Of a DNA stretch of 37,065 nucleotides, positions 21,090-29,245 are shown in pieces. The first letter of the stretch is position 1; each line of letters opens with the position of its first letter. Origin of the DNA: an uncultured Eubacteriales bacterium. Lineage in GTDB: Bacteria > Bacillota > Clostridia > Christensenellales > CAG-138. A program made the position numbers and the translations under genes. The notes under the pieces were generated by a model. That model did not search any database. It had not been told where the DNA came from and saw nothing but the letters and a program-made list of their open reading frames with translations. The stretch is from positions 1 to 37,065 of the forward strand of contig CADAZC010000023.1 of assembly GCA_902792295.1 (NCBI GenBank), in the 5' to 3' direction.

Positions 21090-22205
21090 ATGACAGATCA
21101 GCGCTTTTATAAACTTGCCGAACAGGTTATTTCGTACTCAGTATCGCTCAAGAAGGGAGAAAAGGTCCTGATTGACGTATGGGAGGGTGCGGACGATCTG
21201 GGATGCGCCCTTGTCGAAGCTGCATACCGCGCGGGCGGGCTTCCGTATATTACGCACCAGTCGATGGCCATGAACCGGCTGATCATGGAGCACGCGACCG
21301 ACGAATACATGGAACGCTGGCTCCGCTACGAGTCCATGCGCATGCAGGAGATGGATGCCTATATCGTCGTACGGAAGAAGCAGAACCGCTGCGAGTTTTC
21401 GGGGATCGATCCGGAAAGGATGGCGCTCTACAATCACTATTACGGCAGACTGCACTTCGGGATCCGTATTCCGCATACGAAGTGGTGCGTCCTGATGTAT
21501 CCGAACGCCTCAATGGCGCAGCAGGCGGGGATGAGCACGGAGGCGTTCGAGGATTATTATTTTAAAGCATGCAATCTGGATTATCGAAAACTGTGCGAGC
21601 GAGTGAAACCGCTTGCCGAACTCGCCGCCCAAACGGATCGGGTACACATCGTTGCGCCGGGCACCGATATCCGGTTTTCCATTCGCGGACTGTGCAACCC
21701 GGTGCCGCGCTGCGGACAGAGGAACGTGCCGTGCGGGGAAACGGGCATGCCGGTGGTCACGGACAGCGCAAACGGCTATATCACATACAACGTCCCGTCG
21801 GAAATACAGGGCACGGTTTTCCGGGATATCCGGCTTGTGCTGAAGGACGGTCTGATCGTGGATGCTTCCTCCAGCGACACGGAAAAGATGAACAGGATTC
21901 TGGATACCGACCCCAACGCCAGACGCATCGGCGAGTTTGCCATGGGATTCAATCCGTTTCTCACCAGAACGACGCTGGATACGATTTTTGACGAGAAGCG
22001 GTGCAAAACGATCCATTTCACGCCGGGCAACAGCGAAATCAATCCGTCCGCGATCCATTGGGATATCGTACAGTCTCATGCGGCGGAGGACGGAGGCGGA
22101 GAAATCTGGTTTGACGACGTTCTGATCCGAAAGGACGGTCTGTTTGTTCCGGAGCAGTTGAAACCGCTGAACCCGGAAGAACTGATACCGTATCTGGAAG
22201 GATAA
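21090..22205 (+). CDS. Aminopeptidase, M29 family (AmpS/PepS type)
   Basis: 371 aa. The M29 metallo-aminopeptidase pattern is present: GTDIRFSIRG, the NVPCGETGMPV segment corresponding to the metal-binding N-(I/V)-P-x-GE motif, SANGYITYNVPS, IGEFAMGFNPFLTR with a further Glu ligand, then HWDIVQSH and EIWFDDVLIRKDGLF near the end with the His and Asp ligands. Expected to trim N-terminal residues from peptides in the cytoplasm using Co/Zn/Mg. The start at 21090 follows AAGGGAGG; an in-frame ATG at 21069 lies in the stem-loop region. It sits in the operon right where imported peptides would be cut. Confidence 0.9.
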   Translation: MTDQRFYKLAEQVISYSVSLKKGEKVLIDVWEGADDLGCALVEAAYRAGGLPYITHQSMAMNRLIMEHATDEYMERWLRYESMRMQEMDAYIVVRKKQNRCEFSGIDPERMALYNHYYGRLHFGIRIPHTKWCVLMYPNASMAQQAGMSTEAFEDYYFKACNLDYRKLCERVKPLAELAAQTDRVHIVAPGTDIRFSIRGLCNPVPRCGQRNVPCGETGMPVVTDSANGYITYNVPSEIQGTVFRDIRLVLKDGLIVDASSSDTEKMNRILDTDPNARRIGEFAMGFNPFLTRTTLDTIFDEKRCKTIHFTPGNSEINPSAIHWDIVQSHAAEDGGGEIWFDDVLIRKDGLFVPEQLKPLNPEELIPYLEG

Positions 22206-22229
22206 GGACGGATCGGAGAAGAGGGAAAC

Positions 22230-23507
22230 ATGGACAGAAACTGCGAGAAATATAACAGATTTATCGAGATCCTGAAAGAAGAACTGATTCCGGCGATGGG
22301 CTGTACGGAGCCCATTGCGCTTGCGTACGCCGCCGCTGCTGCGCGGGAAACGCTCGGAAGACTGCCGGAGCGGGTATCGCTGGAGATCTGCGGCAGCATC
22401 ATTAAAAACGTTAAGAGCGTTATTGTGCCGAACACCGGGCACATGAAGGGGATCGAAGCGGCGGCTGCGGCGGGAATCATCGCGGGCAGGGCGGAGAAAA
22501 AACTGGAGGTGCTTTCCGAGGTCGATGATGCGGACCTGAAGAAAATCCGCGCGTATGCGGAAGAGACGCCGATCATCGTGAAGCATGTCGAAACAGGGCA
22601 TGTCTTTGATATCACCGTAACGGTGTATGCAGGAAGCGACAGCGCAAAGGTCCGAATCTGCGATCATCACACCAATATCGTTCTCATCGAGAAAAACGGG
22701 GAAGTTCGATTCTGCAGGGACGAGGGGGAGATCGCGAATGCCGAAGAAAACGAAATCCTCAATCTAAAGGATATCTGGGACTTTGCGACATCCGTGGATA
22801 CGAGGGACGTGCGCGATCTTTTGGAACGGCAGATTGCGTATAATTGCGCGATTGCCGAGGAGGGACTGCGCGGCAATTACGGCGCAAACATCGGAAAGGT
22901 TCTGCTGACCACGGGCGACGCCGAAGCGGTCGGGGTTCGTGCAAGAGCAAAAGCGGCAGCAGGATCGGATGCGCGCATGAACGGATGCGAACTGCCGGTA
23001 ATCATCAACTCCGGCAGCGGCAATCAGGGGATCACCTGTTCCGTTCCGGTTGTGGAGTACGCGCACGCGCTGCATGTTCCGCACGAGCAACTGCTCAGAG
23101 CGCTTGTCCTTTCGAATCTCGTGGCGATTCATGAAAAAAGCGGGATCGGGACGTTGTCCGCCTATTGCGGCGCGGTGAGCGCGGCGGTCGGCGCAAGCGC
23201 GGCGATCTCCTATCTGGAGGGCGGGGATTATGAGGAGTATATTCACACGATCTCCAATGCGCTGGCCATTTCCTCCGGCATCGTCTGCGACGGGGCGAAA
23301 GCATCCTGCGCCGCCAAGATCGCAGTCGCGCTGGATTCCGCGCTTCTGGCGAACAGCATGTGGAAATGCGGACAGGAGTTCAAAAGCGGCGACGGACTGG
23401 TTTGCTCGGATGTGGAAAAAACGATTGCCAATATCGGACGGCTCGGCAGAGTGGGTATGAAACAGACGAATGAAGAGATCATTGACATGATGATCAACAA
23501 CAAATAG
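22230..23507 (+). CDS. L-cysteine desulfidase / serine-dehydratase-alpha-like (UPF0597, CyuA type)
   Basis: 425 aa. Full-length member of the UPF0597/CyuA family, oxygen-labile [4Fe-4S] enzymes that split cysteine into pyruvate, ammonia and sulfide. Cys of MGCTEPIALAYAAA (about residue 25) and the conserved cysteines in AYCGAVSAAVG and GIVCDGAKASCAAK are the likely cluster ligands. The substrate-binding NSGSGNQGIT and IVPNTGHMKG stretches are present. Some members may prefer other beta-substituted amino acids. Located after the aminopeptidase gene (24-nt gap), it would act on the amino acid released from the peptide. Confidence 0.9.
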   Translation: MDRNCEKYNRFIEILKEELIPAMGCTEPIALAYAAAAARETLGRLPERVSLEICGSIIKNVKSVIVPNTGHMKGIEAAAAAGIIAGRAEKKLEVLSEVDDADLKKIRAYAEETPIIVKHVETGHVFDITVTVYAGSDSAKVRICDHHTNIVLIEKNGEVRFCRDEGEIANAEENEILNLKDIWDFATSVDTRDVRDLLERQIAYNCAIAEEGLRGNYGANIGKVLLTTGDAEAVGVRARAKAAAGSDARMNGCELPVIINSGSGNQGITCSVPVVEYAHALHVPHEQLLRALVLSNLVAIHEKSGIGTLSAYCGAVSAAVGASAAISYLEGGDYEEYIHTISNALAISSGIVCDGAKASCAAKIAVALDSALLANSMWKCGQEFKSGDGLVCSDVEKTIANIGRLGRVGMKQTNEEIIDMMINNK

Positions 23508-23558
23508 AATGGAATTACAGACGGGTCAATGCTTTTCGGACCCGGAAAGGAAGATTGT

Positions 23559-24530
23559 ATGAGCAGAAGAATCGTCGTGCTGGACGGGTTTACGGAAAAC
23601 CCGGGAGATCTTTGCTGGGACGCGCTTAAAGCGTTAGGCGAGCTCGAGGTTTATGACCGAACGTCTTATCAGGATTCGGATCTGATTGCAAAACGCATCG
23701 GAGACGCAGAGATCGTCGTTGTCAATAAGACGCCGATTACAAAGAATACCATGGATCGATGCCCCGGGATCAAGCTGATCGCCGTGCTTGCGACCGGATT
23801 TAACGTGGTCGATTGCGCATACGCGAAGGAAAAAGGGATCGCGGTTGTGAATGTGCCCGCATACGGAACGGCGGCGGTCAGCCAGTATTCGATCGCTTTG
23901 CTGCTCGAGGTGTGTCATCATATCGGCGCGCATGATGCTTCCGTGCATGCAGGTGAATGGGCGGATTCGATCGACTGGTGCTATTGGAAGTATCCGCTCA
24001 TTGAGTTGGACGGCAAAACGATGGGTATCATCGGATTCGGACGGATCGGTCAGGCAGAGGGGCGGATCGCAAAAGCACTTGGCATGAAGGTCCTGGCATA
24101 CGATCTGTTCCCGAATGAGACGGGGAAGGAGATCGGAGAATACGTTGCGCTTGACGAACTCTTCGCGCGTGCCGACGTGGTCAGTCTGCACTGCAACCTG
24201 ACGCAGGAGAATTTCGGAATGATCAATCGCGAGACCATCGCAAAGATGAAAGACGGCGTCATTCTGATCAACAACGCAAGGGGCCAGCTGATCAACGAGC
24301 AGGATGTGGCGGATGCATTGAATGCGGGCAAGATCGCGGGTGCAGGGCTGGATGTCGTATCGACCGAACCGATCAAAAAGGACAATCCGCTTTTGAAGGC
24401 AAAGAACTGCATCATCACGCCGCATATTTCGTGGGCGCCGAAGGAGGCGAGACAGCGGATTATGGACTGCACCGTCTCCAATATTGAGGCGTTTCTGAAC
24501 GGGACGCCGAAGAACGTGGTAAATCCGTAA
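23559..24530 (+). CDS. D-2-hydroxyacid dehydrogenase (hydroxypyruvate reductase-like)
   Basis: 323 aa. NAD(P)-dependent enzyme of the glycerate dehydrogenase/HprA group. Nucleotide-binding loop GIIGFGRIGQAEG at about residues 148-160; catalytic Arg in INNARGQLI, Glu in VVSTEPIKKDNPL, and His in ITPHISWAPKE. It could reduce the 2-oxo acid released by the preceding desulfidase (pyruvate or hydroxypyruvate) and recycle NADH; the exact substrate is not readable. The start at 23559 follows AAAGGAAG. Last gene of the operon, directly before a terminator. Confidence 0.92.
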   Translation: MSRRIVVLDGFTENPGDLCWDALKALGELEVYDRTSYQDSDLIAKRIGDAEIVVVNKTPITKNTMDRCPGIKLIAVLATGFNVVDCAYAKEKGIAVVNVPAYGTAAVSQYSIALLLEVCHHIGAHDASVHAGEWADSIDWCYWKYPLIELDGKTMGIIGFGRIGQAEGRIAKALGMKVLAYDLFPNETGKEIGEYVALDELFARADVVSLHCNLTQENFGMINRETIAKMKDGVILINNARGQLINEQDVADALNAGKIAGAGLDVVSTEPIKKDNPLLKAKNCIITPHISWAPKEARQRIMDCTVSNIEAFLNGTPKNVVNP

Positions 24531-24542
24531 CACAACATAAAA

Positions 24543-24572
24543 AAAGCCCCGCCGATCATTCGACGGGGCTTT
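24543..24572. terminator. Bidirectional terminator at operon end
   Basis: A 9-bp stem (24543-24551 with 24564-24572), A-run on the left and TTTAT on the right, between the convergent dehydrogenase and C_GCAxxG_C_C genes. Confidence 0.85.
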
Positions 24573-24581
24573 ATCTTCAAA

Positions 24582-25028
24582 TCAGTTTTTCAGCGCTTCG
24601 TCCAGAATCCGCGCGGCGGATGCGACAAAAGCCGCACACGGACGCGAATGATAGAACTTCGCATCGCGCGGGGTGGGGGTCGGATCGCTTTGCTCGTTCT
24701 TGGGAAGCGACAGCAGTTCGCGGCAGATGATTGAACCGTTTTCCTCCCGGAAGGAAGCGGCAAGCGCCTGTACGTTTGCGTAATGCGCTTTCTTTACTGC
24801 GGGGTCTTTGATATCGTCGTACCCCTTCAGAAGTCCGTAGACCATCATCATGCCGGATACCGCGCCGCAAACCTCGCGCAGCCGTCCGATGCCGCCGCCG
24901 AAAGAGGAGGCGAGACGCGCGGCGGTCTTTTCATCCATGCCGAGATCGTCTCTGAACGCAAGCAGGATCGCCTGCGCGCAGTTTGCACCGTCCGAGAACG
25001 CCTGTAATGCCTTTTCTTCGTGTGTCAT
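24582..25028 (-). CDS. C_GCAxxG_C_C family protein
   Basis: 148 aa. The family signature is complete: Cys in DGANCAQAIL, then REVCGAVSGMMM (C-GCAxxG-like), Cys in IICRELL and Cys in RPCAAFV. Such four-cysteine helical proteins probably bind a redox cofactor or metal cluster, but no activity is established. The start at 25028 forms an ATGA overlap with the stop of the upstream Mrp/NBP35 gene, so the two are translationally coupled, linking this family to Fe-S carrier function here. The longer reading frame upstream lies inside mrp and is rejected. Confidence 0.88.
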   Translation of the reverse strand: MTHEEKALQAFSDGANCAQAILLAFRDDLGMDEKTAARLASSFGGGIGRLREVCGAVSGMMMVYGLLKGYDDIKDPAVKKAHYANVQALAASFREENGSIICRELLSLPKNEQSDPTPTPRDAKFYHSRPCAAFVASAARILDEALKN

Positions 25029-25849
25029 AACGATTCGATCTTCCTTGTCAGTTCGTCCAGCCAATCGCCCTCATAGAGCTCGATGAGACCTGCGTCGCAT
25101 GCGGCGGCAAGCTTCGGGTTGATCGGGATGCGGCAGACGGTTTCCACGCCGTTTTCCTTCGCGATCGTATCGATGTGGCTGTCGCCGAAGAGATTGTGGC
25201 GCTTTCCGCAGTCGGGGCACTCGAAATAGCTGTAGTTTTCGACGACGCCGAGCACGGGGATGTTCATCATGTTCGCCATGTTGACCGCCTTCTGCACGAC
25301 CATGCCGACCAGCTCCTGCGGCGAGGTGACGACGACGACGCCGTCGATCGGCAGGGACTGGAACACGGTCAGCGGCACGTCGCCCGTTCCCGGAGGCATG
25401 TCGATGAACATGATATCGACGTCCTTCCAGATCACGTCGGTCCAGAACTGCTTGACGGTTCCCGCAATGATCGGTCCGCGCCAGACGACCGGATCGGTTT
25501 CATTTTCCAGAAGCAGGTTGATCGACATCATATCGACGCCGAGCTTCGAGGTGACGGGGAAGATGCCGATGTCGCTGCCGGTCGCTTTCTCATGCACGCC
25601 GAACGCGTTGGGGATCGACGGACCGGTGATGTCTGCGTCCAGAATCGCGGTGTGATCGCCGTTGCGCATGGCGTTGACGGCGAGAAGCGAGGTGACCAGC
25701 GATTTGCCGACGCCGCCCTTGCCGGACAGCACGGCGATGACCTTTTTCACGGAAGAGTAGTTGTTGAGCTTTGCGCGGAATTCGTTTTCCTCGGTACGTT
25801 CCGAGCAGTTCTGCGCGCAGCTGCTGCAATCATGGGTACATTCGCTCAC
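25025..25849 (-). CDS. Mrp/NBP35-type iron-sulfur carrier ATPase
   Basis: 274 aa. Deviant Walker A SGKGGVGKSLV at about residues 41-51, switch I DADITGPSIP, and Walker B VDIMFIDMPPGTGD; these mark the MRP/NBP35 ParA-like group that assembles and transfers [4Fe-4S] clusters. The N-terminus carries a four-cysteine cluster (Cys4, 8, 11, 15) and a CxxC (FECPDCGKRHNLFG) sits near residue 215, the dimer-bridging cluster site. Overlaps the downstream C_GCAxxG_C_C gene by 4 bp. Likely clients include Fe-S enzymes such as the CyuA-like desulfidase, but that is only proximity. Confidence 0.93.
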   Translation of the reverse strand: MSECTHDCSSCAQNCSERTEENEFRAKLNNYSSVKKVIAVLSGKGGVGKSLVTSLLAVNAMRNGDHTAILDADITGPSIPNAFGVHEKATGSDIGIFPVTSKLGVDMMSINLLLENETDPVVWRGPIIAGTVKQFWTDVIWKDVDIMFIDMPPGTGDVPLTVFQSLPIDGVVVVTSPQELVGMVVQKAVNMANMMNIPVLGVVENYSYFECPDCGKRHNLFGDSHIDTIAKENGVETVCRIPINPKLAAACDAGLIELYEGDWLDELTRKIESL

Positions 25850-25966
25850 GGTTGAGTTCCTTTCCGGCGTCCTTTATGCCTCTGACGCCCTTGGCTGTTG
25901 TATGGATTGCGGCATTCCTTCAAACAGGACGCCCAAATAATCATTATATCTCACTTTTCTGGAAAG

Positions 25967-26683
25967 TCAATCCAAAAGGAAGGATAACGCTTCTCCGATC
26001 TTTTCATGCACGCAGAGCGTCGCCTCACGATCGCGCGGGGTGGGAGAAAGATTGATGACGATCAGCGTATCGCCGCGGAAGTAGTCGATCAGCCCGGCGG
26101 CGGGATAGACCGCAAGCGACGTTCCGCCGACGATCATGGTATCCGCCTCGCGGATCGAACGGATCGCGTCGGTTACGACGGAATTGTCGAGCCCTTCGCC
26201 GTACAGCACGACGTCCGGCTTGATGACGCCGCCGCAGTCGCAGGTCGGAACGCCCTTCATTGCCATGATCTGATCGAGCGAGTACGCTTTGCGGCACTTG
26301 GTGCAGTGGTTGCGGAACACGCTTCCGTGCAGCTCGCAGACGTGTCTGCTGCCCGCCTTCTGGTGCAGACCGTCGATGTTCTGCGTTACGACGGCGTTGA
26401 GCTTCCCGATCTCTTCGAGCTTCGCGAGCGCCTTATGCGCCTTGTTCGGCTGCGCGTCGGGATAGATCAGAAACTTTTTGTAATAATCGAAGAAGATCTC
26501 GGGGTAGTCCTCAAAAAAGTCGATGGACAGAAGCGTTTCCGGCGGGACGCCGTAGGCGCGGATCGCCTTGAATACGCCGTCGCTCGAACGAAAATCGGGG
26601 ATGCCGCTTTCCGTGCTGAGTCCCGCGCCGCCCAGAAATACGATCTTCTTTGCTTTTTCGATGTATTGCCGCAATGCTTCCAT
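25967..26683 (-). CDS. NAD-dependent protein deacylase, Sir2 family
   Basis: 238 aa. NAD-binding GAGLSTESGIPDFRS at 19-33, TQNIDGLHQKAG, catalytic His in CELHGSVF, zinc cysteines CTKC and CDC, then KPDVVLYGEGLD and the final VGGTSLAVYPAAGL. The second zinc pair is C-x-C rather than C-x2-C, a variant seen in Clostridial members. Lacks the Tyr/Arg pair typical of desuccinylases at a readable position, so deacetylase activity is the default. Start set by GGGAGG 8 nt upstream. Divergent from the ComEC-like gene 67 bp away. Confidence 0.94.
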   Translation of the reverse strand: MEALRQYIEKAKKIVFLGGAGLSTESGIPDFRSSDGVFKAIRAYGVPPETLLSIDFFEDYPEIFFDYYKKFLIYPDAQPNKAHKALAKLEEIGKLNAVVTQNIDGLHQKAGSRHVCELHGSVFRNHCTKCRKAYSLDQIMAMKGVPTCDCGGVIKPDVVLYGEGLDNSVVTDAIRSIREADTMIVGGTSLAVYPAAGLIDYFRGDTLIVINLSPTPRDREATLCVHEKIGEALSFLLD

Positions 26684-26715
26684 AAGAATACCTCCCGATG
26701 AAATCCGCGCGATCG

Positions 26716-26744
26716 TTGAAATCCCGCGTTGTGATTGTTATAAT
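26716..26744 (+). promoter_or_regulatory. comEC-like promoter, predicted leaderless
   Basis: TTGAAA (26716-26721), 17-bp spacer, TGT-TATAAT (26739-26744). The -10 ends 6 nt before the ATG at 26751, leaving no 5' leader. Confidence 0.75.
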
Positions 26745-26750
26745 GAACGT

Positions 26751-27944
26751 ATGGACGAACGGAGACCGATCTTTCATACGCGACCGACGGCAGGGGCGGC
26801 GCTCGGCGCGATCCTCGCGGCGATCCTCGGATCGCTTGCGCCGGATTGGGTCCTGCTTGCCGTATGCGCGGTTCTGATTCCGGTTACGGTCTTCCTGTTC
26901 CGGAGAAGGAACGCGTGCTTCCTTTTGCCGCTTGCAATGTTCGCCGTGCTCGTCCGGATCGTTTTGCTGCCGACGGAACTTCCGAAGGACGGCTCCGCTG
27001 CGGTCTTTCTTTCCAACCTGCGCGGGAACCTGCTCCAAAATGCCGACGCGCTGTTTGCGGACGAAGCGGCGGCAGCGAGGGGGATCCTGCTCGGCGATTC
27101 TTCCGCCGTGACAGCCGTCGAACACGCGCAGTACGCAAAGAGCGGACTTCTGCATCTGTTCGCGGTTTCCGGTCTGCACGTTACGATCCTTGTGGGGATG
27201 TTCGGCAAACCGGTCCGCACGGAGCACAAGGCGCTGTCGATCGGCGTTCTGTCGCTGATCCTGCTGTTTTTGTGCGCGGTCACGGGCTTTTCCGCGTCGG
27301 TTCTTCGCGCGGCGTTTACGCTGATCGCGCTCCGCATCTATACGCTTTCCGAACGCAAGACGGATATGCCGTCGGTGTTCTGCTTTGCGATGGCGGCGAC
27401 GCTTCTTGTCGAGCCGTTCGCGTATCAAACGGTCGGATTCCGGCTTTCGTTTGCCGCAATGGGCGGGATGGTGCTGTTCTCAAGATCGTTCCGGAAGGCG
27501 TTTCCGCAGATCGTTCGCAATTCGCTGATCGCGCATGCGCTGTCCGGCGCGACCGCGGCGACGGTCGGCATGCTGCCGCTGATGGCGTATTATTTCGGCA
27601 CGCTTGCGTGGGTGTCGATCCCGCTGTCGATCCTGTTGATCCCGACCATGCCGATCCTGCTGCTGTTCGGCTTTCTCGCCGTTCTCCTGTACGGCGTCGC
27701 GCCGCATGTTGCGGCGGTCCTGTCCTATCCGGCGTACGGGGCGATCAAGCTGATCGCGATCGTTGCGGAGAATCTCGACGTGCCGTATCTGAACCTTCCG
27801 AAGCCGCATCCCGCGGTGATCGTGCTGTACTATGCGGCGCTGCTGTTTTGTTCGCGGCTGTTTCTTCCGAATCGGAAGCATCCGCCGTGGATCGGGCTCG
27901 GACTGCTTACGGGTTCAATTCTTTTGTGGTTTTTGATCCAATAA
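26751..27944 (+). CDS. ComEC/Rec2 competence-domain membrane protein, lacking flanking domains
   Basis: 397 aa, polytopic. The ComEC hallmark is clear: AAAARGILLGDSSAV, then KSGLLHLFAVSGLHVTIL (about residues 131-148), CAVTGFSASVLRAAFTL and FRLSFAAMGGMV, with some 9-10 hydrophobic segments. The N-terminal OB-like DUF4131 domain is essentially absent and there is no C-terminal metallo-beta-lactamase domain, so this is only the membrane channel core (full ComEC is about 700-800 aa). In competent Firmicutes, ComEC carries single-stranded DNA across the membrane. The nuclease-like domain may be encoded elsewhere, or the protein may have another role. No ribosome binding site; starts 6 nt after a TATAAT box. 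Confidence 0.85.
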   Translation: MDERRPIFHTRPTAGAALGAILAAILGSLAPDWVLLAVCAVLIPVTVFLFRRRNACFLLPLAMFAVLVRIVLLPTELPKDGSAAVFLSNLRGNLLQNADALFADEAAAARGILLGDSSAVTAVEHAQYAKSGLLHLFAVSGLHVTILVGMFGKPVRTEHKALSIGVLSLILLFLCAVTGFSASVLRAAFTLIALRIYTLSERKTDMPSVFCFAMAATLLVEPFAYQTVGFRLSFAAMGGMVLFSRSFRKAFPQIVRNSLIAHALSGATAATVGMLPLMAYYFGTLAWVSIPLSILLIPTMPILLLFGFLAVLLYGVAPHVAAVLSYPAYGAIKLIAIVAENLDVPYLNLPKPHPAVIVLYYAALLFCSRLFLPNRKHPPWIGLGLLTGSILLWFLIQ

Positions 27945-27947
27945 AAA

Positions 27948-27980
27948 AGCGGGCAGATGATCGTTGTCATCTGCCCGTTT
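27948..27980. terminator. Bidirectional terminator
   Basis: An 11-bp stem (27950-27960 with 27967-27977) extended by wobble and A-T pairs. The A6 to the left gives T6 on the minus strand, ending ftsZ; on the plus strand GTTTGATTCTTATTT follows, ending the comEC-like gene. Confidence 0.85.
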
Positions 27981-27985
27981 GATTC

Positions 27986-29224
27986 TTATTTGCGCAGGAA
28001 AGCGGGAATGTCCAGCTTGTTGGCGGGACGCTCGTTGTAATCTCTGCGAACGCCTGCGGCGGGATCGCGGTACAGCGGCTGTTCCTGACGGGGTTCCGGC
28101 TCATTTGCTTCGGCTTCGGCCTTTTCCGGCTCCGCATAGGTGCGGGCGGAAAATGCGTTCTGCGCGGAAGCGGGACCGGGCTGCGGTCTTGCGCCGCCGA
28201 ACAGACTCGGCTCGACAAAGCTGCGTCTTGCGGGGGTGCCGCCCATCTGCAGATCGGTCGGCTTGTCCGCGCCGGGCGCATCGAATCCGGTTGCGATGAC
28301 CGTGATGCGCAGCGCATCGCCCATGCTCTCGTCGATGTCCGCACCGAAGATGATGTTCGCTTCGGGATCGGCGTTCTCCGCGATGATCTCGGCAGCTTCG
28401 TTGACTTCAAGCAGAGAGAGATCGCTGCCGCCGGTGATGTTCATCAGGATGCCCTTCGCGCCCTTGATCGAGGTCTCGAGAAGCGGGCTCTCGACCGCCT
28501 GACGTGCGGCTTCGCTTGCACGGTTCTCGCCGACGGCGGAACCGATGCCCATGTGCGCCATTCCCTTTTCCTTCATGATCGTCTTGACGTCCGCAAAGTC
28601 GAGGTTGATCATTGCCGGAACCGCGATCAGGTCGGAAATGCCCTGGATGCCCTGACGGAGGACATCGTCCGCAACGCGGAGCGCATCGGGAAGACTGGAC
28701 TTGCCGACCAGCGAGATCAGCTTGTCGTTCGGGATCGTGATCAGCGTATCCACGGCGGGCTTTAAGCTTGCGATGCCCTGTTCCGCGTTGCGCATACGCA
28801 CGCGTCCTTCAAACGTGAACGGCTTGGTGACGACGCCGACCGTAAGGATGCCGAGTTCTTTCGCGCATTCCGCAATCACGGAAGCCGCGCCGGTGCCCGT
28901 GCCGCCGCCCATACCGGCGGTGATGAAGATCATATCGCTGCCCTTGAGCGCCTCGATGATCGCGTCGCGGCTTTCGTCCGCGGCTTTGCGGCCGATCTCG
29001 GGGTCTGCGCCCGCGCCGAGTCCTTTTGTCAGCTTTTCGCCGATCTGGATCTTTTTCTGTCCCGCACTCAGCGTAAGCGCCTGCTTGTCGGTGTTGACGG
29101 CAATAAATTCAACACCCTGCAGACCGTACTGAACCATGCGGTTGATTGCATTGCAGCCCGCACCGCCGACGCCGACGACACGGATCTGCGCAAAGTTCGT
29201 GCTTTCTACATTGGTTTCGAACAT
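27986..29224 (-). CDS. ftsZ: Cell division protein FtsZ
   Basis: 412 aa. Tubulin-like GTPase forming the cytokinetic ring. Visible: [14 protein letters not shown] at the N-terminus, the tubulin signature [13 protein letters not shown] at about 104-116, T7-loop region [12 protein letters not shown] (residues near 205), a variable Pro/Glu/Gln-rich linker from about 320, and the conserved C-terminal peptide LDIPAFLRK that binds FtsA and other partners. Lies 21 bp downstream of ftsA in the usual order, with AGGGGGA as ribosome binding site. Ended by the bidirectional terminator at 27948-27980. Confidence 0.98.
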   Translation of the reverse strand: MFETNVESTNFAQIRVVGVGGAGCNAINRMVQYGLQGVEFIAVNTDKQALTLSAGQKKIQIGEKLTKGLGAGADPEIGRKAADESRDAIIEALKGSDMIFITAGMGGGTGTGAASVIAECAKELGILTVGVVTKPFTFEGRVRMRNAEQGIASLKPAVDTLITIPNDKLISLVGKSSLPDALRVADDVLRQGIQGISDLIAVPAMINLDFADVKTIMKEKGMAHMGIGSAVGENRASEAARQAVESPLLETSIKGAKGILMNITGGSDLSLLEVNEAAEIIAENADPEANIIFGADIDESMGDALRITVIATGFDAPGADKPTDLQMGGTPARRSFVEPSLFGGARPQPGPASAQNAFSARTYAEPEKAEAEANEPEPRQEQPLYRDPAAGVRRDYNERPANKLDIPAFLRK

Positions 29225-29245
29225 GGATGGTGGTTCCCCCTTTGT

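Noticed and set aside
26568..26750. Longer N-terminus for the ComEC-like protein
   Set aside because: It would overlap the divergent Sir2 gene and include the TTGAAA-TATAAT promoter; the added sequence is antisense Sir2 coding and not ComEC-like.
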